DNA of 5,418 bases, from positions 1-5,418 of the forward strand of contig JALTMR010000232.1 in NCBI GenBank assembly GCA_027001525.1. Direction: 5' to 3'. A program made the position numbers and the translations under genes. Each line of letters begins with the position of its first letter. The first letter of the stretch is position 1. The stretch comes from Gammaproteobacteria bacterium. Lineage in GTDB: Bacteria; Pseudomonadota; Gammaproteobacteria; Tenderiales; Tenderiaceae. Below the pieces are notes generated by a model that searched no databases, had not been told where the DNA came from, and worked only from the letters and a program-made list of their open reading frames with translations. Positions 1-5,418 of the stretch are shown here, in pieces.

Positions 1-107
1 TGTCAGAGCAGGTTCAGTTGATGGGACAGAAGATTGGCATCGCCATGTTACTGAGCTTGATGGTGCTGGCTTTTTATAACGATATTATCCGCCTGTTCGG
101 CTACTAG
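1..107 (+). CDS. rseP: RseP site-2 protease, C-terminal end (partial)
   Basis: This is the 3' end of a gene entering from the left. The reading frame starts at base 3 and gives 34 residues ending at TAG 105-107, beginning SEQVQLMGQKIGIAMLLSLM and finishing NDIIRLFGY. The pattern, with SE-VQ before a final hydrophobic helix and a short ND--RL tail, matches the end of E. coli RseP (SERVQ...ALFNDFSRL). What is seen is the last transmembrane helix and the short tail; the HExxH zinc site and the PDZ domains lie outside the window. In the family, RseP is an inner-membrane metalloprotease that cuts the anti-sigma factor RseA after DegS, releasing sigma-E, and it also clears remnant signal peptides. 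Its position just upstream of bamA is the usual gammaproteobacterial arrangement and supports the call. Confidence 0.93.
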   Translation, partial: SEQVQLMGQKIGIAMLLSLMVLAFYNDIIRLFGY

Positions 108-112
108 AGATT

Positions 113-117
113 GGTGA
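113..117 (+). promoter_or_regulatory. Ribosome binding site for bamA
   Basis: GGTGA at 113-117 matches the 3' part of the consensus Shine-Dalgarno sequence (GGAGGTGA) and ends 9 bases before the ATG at 127. A second purine run, GGAAG at 121-125, sits only one base from the ATG and is too close to serve. This supports ATG 127 as the start, although the match is moderate. Confidence 0.5.
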
Positions 118-126
118 ATCGGAAGT

Positions 127-2418
127 ATGAGATTTGGATGTCAGAGTTTAGTCGCACTGTTATTGCTCCTTGCAATGGGAAAAGCCACCGCTTTTTCCCC
201 CTTCACCGTCGAAGAGATCAAGGTGGAAGGGCTGCAACGCATCACTACCGGCACGGTATTCAACTACCTCCCCATTGAGTTGCATGACCGGGTGACGGAG
301 CAGCGCACCCAGCAAGCGATCACCGCCCTTTACGACACCGGGTTTTTTCACGATATCGAATTGTTGCGGGACGGCAATGTGTTGATAGTCAAGGTGATCG
401 AACGTCCCTCCATCGCCTCGGTCACTATTAGCGGTAACGATAAAATTGGCGGCGAAGAGCTGCTGGATGCCTTGAAAGACCTGGGGCTGGCCAAAGGTAA
501 GACCTTTGATCGTTCGTTGCTGGACCGTATTCAGCAGGATATGCAGCGCCAGTACTTTTCACTGGGGCATTATGCAGTGGATGTGGCCACCGAGGTGACC
601 GAGGTGGATCACAACCGTGTTGATGTGCATATCGAAATCAAAGAGGGCAGCATTGCCAAAATCCAGATGATCAACATTGTCGGGAACACCGTTTTTCCCG
701 AAGATGAATTGTTGGATCAGTTTGAGCTGGGTGTGGCACCACTCTTTGCATTGTTTAGCAGTCGTGATCAGTACTCGAAGCCAAAGCTGGGGGCCGATCT
801 CGAAACCCTGCGTTCTTACTACATGGATCGTGGCTACATTAACTTCGATATCGAGTCGACCCAGATCTCGATTACGCCTGATCGTCAAGGCATCTACGTC
901 ACCATTAACGTCATCGAGGGTGAGCAATATTTCTTCTCCTCTGTAAAGTTGGCAGGAGATCTGGTAGTGGCTGAAGAGGAGTTAACTGCATTGATTGATA
1001 TTGCCCCGGGAGATGTTTTCTCTCGCCGCAAGCTCAATGCCGCCAGCCAGGCCCTGACCTCACGCCTGGGTAAGGAGGGCTATGCCTTTGCCAACGTCAA
1101 TGCCATTCCCGATGTTAACAAAGAGGCCCGAACCGTTGGCCTGACCTTCTTCGTTGACCCCGGTTCCCGTACCTACGTGCGCCGCATCAATATCGCCGGT
1201 AATCAGCAGACCGAAGATGAGGTGGTGCGCCGCGAAATGCGCCAGATGGAAGGTGCCTGGCTCTCCCCTGACAAAGTCGAACGTTCCAGAGTGCGGATTC
1301 AGCGTTTGGGGTATCTCAGTAGTGTGAATATCGATACCCAGCGTGTGCCAGGCACAACCGATCAGGTCGATGTGAATATCGACGTTGTTGAGCAACCCTC
1401 AGGCTCACTGATGATGGGGATTGGTTACAGTGATGGCCAGGGAATGTTGCTGAACGCCAGCGTCAGCCAGAATAACTTTTTGGGTAGCGGCGAGAAAATT
1501 ACAGCGGAGATCAACACCAGTGCGGTCAACACGATCTACAGTTTCTCCCATACCAACCCTTACTACACGTTGAACGGTGTCAGTCGCAGCTTTAAAGCCT
1601 ATTATCGTGAAACCGACACTTCACGACGAACCAGTGTTGCCAACTACACCACCGATGTTTGGGGCGGAACGGTCAATTTCGGGATTCCCCTGGGCGAGTA
1701 TGATACGGCAAGAGTTGGCCTGGGCTACGAGAACATCACGGTCAACACGACTCAATATACACCCGCTGCCTACACTGACTTTTTGGCGGACAATGGTGAT
1801 AATTTCGGTATTGCACGGCTGACATTGGGCTGGAGTCACGATACCCGCAATCGAACCATTTTTGCTACCAAGGGGTTTCTGCAAACCTTGTCTACCGATC
1901 TCATCAGTCCAACCAGTGGCTTGGAGTTTTATAAAATATATTCCCGTACCCGTTGGTTTGCCCCGTTAAGCGAGACCTTTACCTTATCGCTCAACGGTGA
2001 GGTGAGCCATGGCGAGGCGTATGGCGAGACAACTGATCTGCCCTTTTTCGAGAAATTTTACGCCGGTGGGGCTCGCTCGGTGCGCGGTTATCGGGCCAGC
2101 TCGTTGGGGCCTAAAGATGTGGCGGGGCGTGTGAACCTTGGGGGTAATTTTCGCGTGGTCGGTAATGCCGAAATCGTTTTTCCGCCCCCTTTCTCGCCAG
2201 ACAGCACTACGGTGAGAATGAGTCTGTTTTTTGATACCGGCAGCGTGTTTGCGGATATCAACGCCTACGACGGTAATGAGTTGCGACAGTCTGCCGGGGT
2301 CTCCCTGTTGTGGTTGTCGCCGCTGGGGCCGCTCTCGTTCAGCTATGCGGAACCGTTGAATGATCAGCCCGGGGATCGAACGGAGAATTTCCAGTTTACG
2401 CTGGGTACCTTCTTCTAA
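127..2418 (+). CDS. bamA: Outer membrane protein assembly factor BamA (Omp85 family)
   Basis: BamA is the central subunit of the BAM complex, which folds and inserts beta-barrel proteins into the outer membrane. The 763-residue product has a signal peptide with likely cleavage after ATA (residues 20-22). Five POTRA domains follow, at roughly 26-92, 93-173, 176-264, 267-345 and 348-422. Recognisable segments are GLQRI, ERPSIAS, INIVGN, DLETLRSYYMDRGY and the POTRA5 hallmark REMRQMEGAWL (369-379). A 16-strand barrel runs from about 425 to the end. It contains the L6 signature VRGY (652-655), the SPLGPLSFSYAEP segment near 731-743 and a C-terminal beta-signal FQFTLGTFF ending in Phe. It is shorter than E. 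coli BamA (810 residues), mainly in extracellular loops: the stretch between GPK and GGN in L6 is 8 residues here and about 35 in E. coli. The only cysteine is Cys5 in the signal peptide. It lies 19 bases after rseP and 24 before skp, in one transcriptional direction. Confidence 0.98.
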   Translation: MRFGCQSLVALLLLLAMGKATAFSPFTVEEIKVEGLQRITTGTVFNYLPIELHDRVTEQRTQQAITALYDTGFFHDIELLRDGNVLIVKVIERPSIASVTISGNDKIGGEELLDALKDLGLAKGKTFDRSLLDRIQQDMQRQYFSLGHYAVDVATEVTEVDHNRVDVHIEIKEGSIAKIQMINIVGNTVFPEDELLDQFELGVAPLFALFSSRDQYSKPKLGADLETLRSYYMDRGYINFDIESTQISITPDRQGIYVTINVIEGEQYFFSSVKLAGDLVVAEEELTALIDIAPGDVFSRRKLNAASQALTSRLGKEGYAFANVNAIPDVNKEARTVGLTFFVDPGSRTYVRRINIAGNQQTEDEVVRREMRQMEGAWLSPDKVERSRVRIQRLGYLSSVNIDTQRVPGTTDQVDVNIDVVEQPSGSLMMGIGYSDGQGMLLNASVSQNNFLGSGEKITAEINTSAVNTIYSFSHTNPYYTLNGVSRSFKAYYRETDTSRRTSVANYTTDVWGGTVNFGIPLGEYDTARVGLGYENITVNTTQYTPAAYTDFLADNGDNFGIARLTLGWSHDTRNRTIFATKGFLQTLSTDLISPTSGLEFYKIYSRTRWFAPLSETFTLSLNGEVSHGEAYGETTDLPFFEKFYAGGARSVRGYRASSLGPKDVAGRVNLGGNFRVVGNAEIVFPPPFSPDSTTVRMSLFFDTGSVFADINAYDGNELRQSAGVSLLWLSPLGPLSFSYAEPLNDQPGDRTENFQFTLGTFF

Positions 2419-2442
2419 CTTTATATTTGGTGAGGACTATTC

Positions 2443-2940
2443 ATGAAGAAAATAGTGTCTGTATTGGTGGCTTTGGGGCTGAGCTTGTCTTTCGGGGCTC
2501 AGGCAGCTGATCTGAAAATTGGCGTGATTGATAATGTCAGACTTTTCACCGAAGCGCCCCAGGCCAAAGCGGCGCAGCAGCGTATTATGGATCGCTTCAA
2601 GCCACTGGAGCAGAAGCTGTTAACGAAGCAGAAAAATATTCAGATGCAGGATGAGCGCCTGCAACGTGATGGGGCGATTATGAGTCCCTCCGAGCGCGAA
2701 AATCTGCAGCGTGACCTGAAAAAGGCGGTGATGGAGTTGCAGCTTGAGGATGCGCAGTTGAAAGAGGATTTTGCCGCTGCCCAGAAAAAGGAGCAGGGTC
2801 AGTTGCGCGAGGTGTTGATGGGGGCCATTCAGGATCTGGCTAAAGCCGAGGGGTATGATCTGGTGCTCTATGACGGCGTATCGTACGCGGCGCCAGGAAT
2901 GGACATCACCAGTAAAGTGCTGGAGAGCCTTGCCAAGTAG
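2443..2940 (+). CDS. skp: Periplasmic chaperone Skp (OmpH family)
   Basis: Skp is a trimeric periplasmic holdase that keeps unfolded outer-membrane proteins soluble between the Sec translocon and BAM. The 165-residue product (E. coli about 161) begins MKK, has a hydrophobic core and a clear signal peptidase I site, AQA|AD after residue 21. The mature part opens with the beta-strand LKIGVID (24-30) of the trimer body. A long charged helical stretch rich in Q, K, E and L follows (about 45-128), forming the coiled-coil tentacle arms. The chain then returns to the body with YDLVLYDGVSYAAPGMDIT (138-156), typical of the OmpH/Skp fold. A good ribosome binding site, GAGGA at 2432-2436, ends 6 bases before the ATG. 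No separate promoter is convincing in the 24-base gap, so it is probably co-transcribed with bamA, whose clients it carries. Confidence 0.97.
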   Translation: MKKIVSVLVALGLSLSFGAQAADLKIGVIDNVRLFTEAPQAKAAQQRIMDRFKPLEQKLLTKQKNIQMQDERLQRDGAIMSPSERENLQRDLKKAVMELQLEDAQLKEDFAAAQKKEQGQLREVLMGAIQDLAKAEGYDLVLYDGVSYAAPGMDITSKVLESLAK

Positions 2941-2960
2941 AGACGCGGAACACAGTAGAC

Positions 2961-2964
2961 AGGA
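2961..2964 (+). promoter_or_regulatory. Ribosome binding site fixing the lpxD start
   Basis: AGGA at 2961-2964 ends 7 bases before ATG 2972. The lpxD frame stays open back to 2855 inside skp, but the 39 extra residues resemble nothing in the family and would overlap skp heavily. A second in-frame ATG at 2978 is 13 bases from this site. Spacing and family length both favour 2972. Confidence 0.6.
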
Positions 2965-2971
2965 TTTAGAC

Positions 2972-3991
2972 ATGGCGATGACACTGGGGGTGTTGGCGGA
3001 GCAGACCGGGGCAGTTGTTCACGGTGACGCCAACTGTCTCATCGAGAATGTAGCGACGCTTCAATCGGCCCAGCGAGGGCAGATCGCGTTTCTCGCCAAT
3101 TCCCGCTACAGACGTTATCTGTCCGACACCGGTGCCAGTGCGGTGATTTTAACGCCGGCCGAATTGGCGCAATGTCCCACTTCGGCGCTGGTGGCCGAGA
3201 ACCCCTATCTGGTGTTTGCCCGTGTGGCCACTCTGCTCAACCCAGCCCCGGTTGCGGGCCAAGGCATTCATCCCAGCGCAGTGATTGCGACGGATTGTGA
3301 TATTGACCCCTCGGTCAGCATTGCCCCCCATGTGGTGGTGGAGTCCGGGGTTCGCATCGGCAGGGGAAGCGTTATTGGTCCGGGTTGTGTGGTGGGTTGC
3401 GATAGCGAGATAGGGGCCGGCAGTCGTCTTTATGCCAATGTGACGCTGTACCACCGGACTACCATCGGCGATCGAGCCACGATTCACTCTGGCGTGGTGA
3501 TCGGCAGTGACGGTTTTGGTATGGCGAATGACAACGGAACCTGGGTCAAGGTGCCGCAATTGGGGCGGGTGGTGATCGGCAACGATGTTGAAATCGGCGC
3601 CAACACGACTATTGATCGCGGTGCCCTGGATGACACGGTGATCGGTGATGGTGTGCGGCTGGATAACCAGATTCAAGTTGCGCATAATGTGCAAATTGGT
3701 GCGCATACCGCCGTTGCCGGTTGTGTGGGTATTGCGGGGAGTACTCAAATAGGCCAGCGTTGCCAGATTGGCGGTGGCGTCGGCATTGTCGGTCATCTGA
3801 CCATTGTGGATGATGTCTATATCACGGCAATGTCACTGGTTTCCGGTAATATCAACAAGCCGGGTCTGTACTCCTCCGGAACGCCACTGGAAACCAACTC
3901 GAGTTGGCAGAAGAATGCGGTTCGGTTCCGACAATTAGATGATATGGCGCGTCGACTGAAACAGGTTGAGCGTTTGACCTCCGAAGAATAG
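2972..3991 (+). CDS. lpxD: UDP-3-O-(3-hydroxyacyl)glucosamine N-acyltransferase LpxD
   Basis: LpxD adds a second 3-hydroxyacyl chain from acyl-ACP to the 2-amino group of UDP-3-O-acyl-glucosamine, the third step of lipid A synthesis, in the cytoplasm. From ATG 2972 the product has 339 residues (E. coli 341). Residues 1 to about 95 form the uridine-binding domain, with F40 and Y46 in the places of the uracil-stacking aromatic pair described for Chlamydia LpxD. From about 100 to 300 there are left-handed beta-helix hexapeptide repeats such as IGRGSVIGPGCVVG and IGNDVEIGANTTIDRGALDD. The C-terminal helix holds the LDDMARRLKQVERL segment. The catalytic histidine in VAHNVQIG is H238 and the second conserved one in IVGHLTI is H275, matching E. 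coli H239 and H276 with a one-residue shift. It lies 31 bases after skp and 24 before the likely fabZ start, and is followed by lpxA, the earlier step of the same pathway. Confidence 0.98.
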   Translation: MAMTLGVLAEQTGAVVHGDANCLIENVATLQSAQRGQIAFLANSRYRRYLSDTGASAVILTPAELAQCPTSALVAENPYLVFARVATLLNPAPVAGQGIHPSAVIATDCDIDPSVSIAPHVVVESGVRIGRGSVIGPGCVVGCDSEIGAGSRLYANVTLYHRTTIGDRATIHSGVVIGSDGFGMANDNGTWVKVPQLGRVVIGNDVEIGANTTIDRGALDDTVIGDGVRLDNQIQVAHNVQIGAHTAVAGCVGIAGSTQIGQRCQIGGGVGIVGHLTIVDDVYITAMSLVSGNINKPGLYSSGTPLETNSSWQKNAVRFRQLDDMARRLKQVERLTSEE

Positions 3992-4015
3992 TTTCCTGTG
4001 GGATTAAATACTGGT

Positions 4016-4477
4016 ATGGCACAAGAGAACGAACTAAACACAATGGATATTCAAGAGGTCATGGCGCATCTGCCTCACCGCTACCCCTTTTTGCTGGTCG
4101 ACCGGGTGGTGGATTACAAAGAGGGCGAATATCTCAAGGGCTATAAAAACGTCAGTTTTAACGAGCCCTATTTCCAGGGCCATTTTCCAGACAAGCCGGT
4201 GATGCCGGGCGTGCTGATCATCGAAGCGCTGGCTCAGGCGACCGGCATTCTTGCGTTTAAAACAACGCAGTCCAAGCCCACAGGCAACACGCTTTACTAT
4301 CTGGTGGGCATTGATGGCACCCGTTTTAAACAGAAGGTGGTTCCCGGGGACCAGTTGATGCTGGAGGTGAGAGTGAAGAAGAAGTCTCGTGGCGTGTGGA
4401 AGTTTGATGCTGAGGCCACAGTCGATGGAAAAATGGTCGCCAGTGCTGAATTGATGTGTGCGGAGAGGGAAGCCTGA
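4016..4477 (+). CDS. fabZ: 3-hydroxyacyl-[acyl-carrier-protein] dehydratase FabZ
   Basis: FabZ removes water from (3R)-hydroxyacyl-ACP to give trans-2-enoyl-ACP in type II fatty-acid elongation, in the cytoplasm. It competes with LpxA and LpxD for 3-hydroxyacyl-ACP. The product is a single hot-dog domain with [13 protein letters not shown] near the N-terminus. The active-site motif is [12 protein letters not shown], with catalytic His56, and Glu70 lies in EALAQATG on the central helix (numbered from ATG 4016). The C-terminal part has [21 protein letters not shown] and ends LMCAEREA. The start is uncertain. ATG 4016 gives 153 residues, near the E. coli length of 151. ATG 4043 gives 144 residues beginning MDIQEV, like pseudomonad FabZ (about 146). 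GTG 3998 would give 159. None has a well-placed Shine-Dalgarno sequence: GGGA at 4000-4003 lies 12 bases from 4016. The function is certain, the first residues are not. Confidence 0.95.
   Translation: MAQENELNTMDIQEVMAHLPHRYPFLLVDRVVDYKEGEYLKGYKNVSFNEPYFQGHFPDKPVMPGVLIIEALAQATGILAFKTTQSKPTGNTLYYLVGIDGTRFKQKVVPGDQLMLEVRVKKKSRGVWKFDAEATVDGKMVASAELMCAEREA
4462..4470 (+). promoter_or_regulatory. Ribosome binding site for lpxA inside the fabZ 3' end
   Basis: The purine run GGAGAGGGA at 4462-4470 ends 9 bases before GTG 4480. It lies within the last codons of fabZ, and the fabZ stop codon (4475-4477) is between it and the lpxA start. This supports the GTG at 4480 over the GTG at 4456 in the same frame, and suggests that ribosomes finishing fabZ re-initiate on lpxA. 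Confidence 0.7.
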
Positions 4478-4479
4478 AC

Positions 4480-5250
4480 GTGATTGATGTGAGGGCAGTT
4501 GTCGACCCTGCTGCAAAGATTGCAGACGATGTAAGCATCGGCCCCTTTTCTGTCATCGGGGCCGACGTTGAGATTGGCAGTGGCACCTGGGTAGGGCCCA
4601 ACGTCGTCATTAATGGCCCTTGCCGTATCGGCAGAGAAAATAAAATATTCCAGTTCGCCTCCGTGGGCGAATTGCCGCAGGATAAAAAATACGCCGGCGA
4701 AGATACCCTGCTGGAAATTGGTGATCGCAACGTCATTCGTGAGTTTTGTACCCTGAATCGGGGTACCGTTCAGGGCGGCGGGGCCACCACAATAGGTGAT
4801 GACAACTGGATCATGGCCTACGTCCATATCGCCCACGATTGCCGGGTGGGCAGTCAGACCATTTTTGCAAACAACACCACGCTTGCAGGCCATGTAACGA
4901 TTGAAGACTACGTTATTCTGGGCGGTGCAACATTGGTACATCAGTTTTGCCGGGTCGGTGCCCACAGTTTTTGTGGCATGGGCAGCGCTATTGCCAAGGA
5001 TATTCCCACCTACATGATGGTCGCCGGTCAGCCCGCCGCCCCCCATGGTCTGAATACGGAAGGTTTGAAACGGCGGGGATTTTCTGCCGAAGAGATACGA
5101 GAGTTGCGGCGGGCCTATAAAGTAATCTACCGTTCCGGCCTGAGAGTGGTGGAGGTGATTGAGGTGTTAAAACCCATCGCTGAACGTTGTGCCGTTGTGC
5201 AGCCACTGATCGACTTTATTGAAAAATCAGAGCGAGGCATTGCCCGCTGA
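4480..5250 (+). CDS. lpxA: UDP-N-acetylglucosamine acyltransferase LpxA
   Basis: LpxA transfers a 3-hydroxyacyl chain from ACP to the 3-OH of UDP-GlcNAc, the first step of lipid A synthesis. The GTG at 4480 gives 256 residues opening MIDVRAVVDPAAKI, like the MID start of E. coli LpxA (262 residues). Six residues missing after VSIG, compared with E. coli, account for the difference; Pseudomonas LpxA also lacks them. A left-handed beta-helix of hexapeptide repeats (about 1-185) precedes a helical C-terminal domain containing GLKRRGFSAEEI and AYKVIYRSG. The catalytic base in VHIAHDC is H119 (E. coli H125). H116, H138 and H154 match E. coli H122, H144 and H160, while E. coli H99 is replaced by N93 in TLNRGTVQGGG. 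M167 in SFCGMGSAI sits where E. coli has the ruler residue G173 and P. aeruginosa has Met, which points to a shorter acyl donor. It lies 2 bases after fabZ and is probably translationally coupled. Confidence 0.97.
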   Translation: MIDVRAVVDPAAKIADDVSIGPFSVIGADVEIGSGTWVGPNVVINGPCRIGRENKIFQFASVGELPQDKKYAGEDTLLEIGDRNVIREFCTLNRGTVQGGGATTIGDDNWIMAYVHIAHDCRVGSQTIFANNTTLAGHVTIEDYVILGGATLVHQFCRVGAHSFCGMGSAIAKDIPTYMMVAGQPAAPHGLNTEGLKRRGFSAEEIRELRRAYKVIYRSGLRVVEVIEVLKPIAERCAVVQPLIDFIEKSERGIAR

Positions 5251-5280
5251 GGCCCTGCCCTGAATAATGAACAGACATCG

Positions 5281-5310
5281 GAACGCCGCGGATGCGGCGT
5301 TCTCAGTTTT
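5281..5310 (+). terminator. Intrinsic terminator or attenuator after lpxA
   Basis: A perfect 9-bp inverted repeat, GAACGCCGC (5281-5289) and GCGGCGTTC (5294-5302), encloses a 4-base GGAT loop. Four bases later comes TTTT (5307-5310). The stem is strong and GC-rich. The T-run is short and slightly displaced, so termination may be partial. It begins 30 bases after the lpxA stop codon. The hairpin works only on the + strand, since no T-run flanks it in the other direction. As lpxB follows in the same direction, this may act as an attenuator lowering lpxB expression rather than as a full operon end. Confidence 0.65.
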
Positions 5311-5328
5311 AAACCGACGGGTATTTCC

Positions 5329-5349
5329 AACTCTGCCAGGCACAGAGTT
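5329..5349 (+). repeat. Inverted repeat in the lpxA-lpxB gap
   Basis: AACTCTG (5329-5335) and CAGAGTT (5343-5349) are perfect inverted arms around a 7-base spacer. The middle contains an overlapping shorter dyad, TGCC-A-GGCA (5334-5342). No T-run follows, so it is not a terminator. It could be a hairpin in the lpxB leader or a binding site for a dimeric protein; a chance dyad is also possible. Confidence 0.4.
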
Positions 5350-5391
5350 AACAGAGCTACCCTGACCAACTTCGGAACGCAGAATACAGAG

Positions 5392-5418
5392 ATGCGTATA
5401 GGAATTGTCGCGGGAGAG
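5392..5418 (+). CDS. lpxB: Lipid-A-disaccharide synthase LpxB, N-terminal end (partial)
   Basis: Nine codons from ATG 5392 to the window edge read MRIGIVAGE. This matches the start of LpxB, where a short beta-strand leads into the VAGE(ASGD) loop of the GT-B fold (compare IALVAGEASGD in E. coli). LpxB joins UDP-2,3-diacylglucosamine and lipid X into the tetra-acylated disaccharide, the fifth step of lipid A synthesis, at the inner face of the inner membrane. The gene is normally next after lpxA, which supports the call. The ribosome binding site is poor: GGAA at 5374-5377 lies 14 bases upstream and AGAG abuts the ATG. No other ATG, GTG or TTG lies in frame between the lpxA stop and here. The call rests on nine residues plus context. 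Confidence 0.85.

Noticed and set aside
127..195. Cys5 near the BamA N-terminus as a lipoprotein signal.
   Set aside because: It precedes the hydrophobic core and has no lipobox. A signal peptidase I site after residue 22 explains the N-terminus.
2395..2427. Possible skp promoter at the bamA end: TTTACG (2395-2400) and TATATT (2422-2427).
   Set aside because: The 21-base spacing is too long, and a start site at that -10 would fall in the skp ribosome binding site. No sigma-E-type GGAACTT element is seen either.
2855..2971. Possible longer LpxD reaching back into skp.
   Set aside because: The 39 extra residues do not resemble the LpxD N-terminus, and ATG 2972 has AGGA at a suitable distance and gives the family length.
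4297..5046. Long open frame of 249 codons on the minus strand across fabZ and lpxA, and a similar 215-codon frame at 3149-3796 opposite lpxD.
   Set aside because: Both are fully antisense to well-recognised genes, have no recognisable domains, and reflect the base composition of the hexapeptide-repeat genes.
5251..5391. The lpxB frame is continuous with the lpxA frame: 47 sense codons and no stop lie between the lpxA TGA and the lpxB ATG, which could suggest stop-codon readthrough to an LpxA-LpxB fusion or a long LpxB N-terminus.
   Set aside because: About one random frame in ten stays open for 47 codons. The segment has no in-frame ATG, GTG or TTG, does not look like protein from either family, and contains the terminator hairpin.

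Overview
The window is a contiguous piece of the conserved outer-membrane and lipid A biogenesis operon of a gammaproteobacterium. All genes lie on the + strand, in the order rseP (3' end), bamA, skp, lpxD, fabZ, lpxA, lpxB (5' end). This is the same order as in Escherichia coli and Pseudomonas. Several protein details look closer to the pseudomonad and marine gammaproteobacterial versions than to the enteric ones. LpxA lacks one N-terminal stretch of six residues present in E. coli and carries a methionine at the acyl-chain ruler position. FabZ has the MDIxE / [14 protein letters not shown] type of N-terminus. The genus cannot be told from this sequence alone.

Layout: positions 1-107 hold the last 34 codons of the site-2 protease RseP. 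After 19 bases comes bamA (127-2418), the core of the outer-membrane protein insertion machine. After 24 bases comes skp (2443-2940), a periplasmic chaperone for unfolded outer-membrane proteins. After 31 bases comes lpxD (2972-3991). After 24 bases comes fabZ (start most likely 4016, end 4477). lpxA (4480-5250, GTG start) follows only 2 bases later and is probably translationally coupled to fabZ. A 141-base non-coding gap then separates lpxA from the first nine codons of lpxB (ATG at 5392). The gap holds a perfect 9-bp GC-rich hairpin followed by four T's, which looks like an intrinsic terminator or attenuator, and a second 7-bp dyad.

How the genes work together: RseP activates the sigma-E envelope stress response. 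BamA and Skp deliver and insert beta-barrel proteins. LpxA, LpxD and LpxB carry out the first, third and fifth steps of lipid A synthesis (LpxC and LpxH, steps two and four, are not here). FabZ dehydrates the same 3-hydroxyacyl-ACP pool that LpxA and LpxD consume, so the operon joins fatty-acid flux to envelope growth.

I see no mobile element, CRISPR array, RNA gene, foreign gene or unknown protein, and no evidence of an undescribed system. The points worth a second look are modest: the hairpin-bearing lpxA-lpxB gap, the predicted short-chain specificity of LpxA, a shortened BamA extracellular loop 6 without cysteines, and an uncertain FabZ start.
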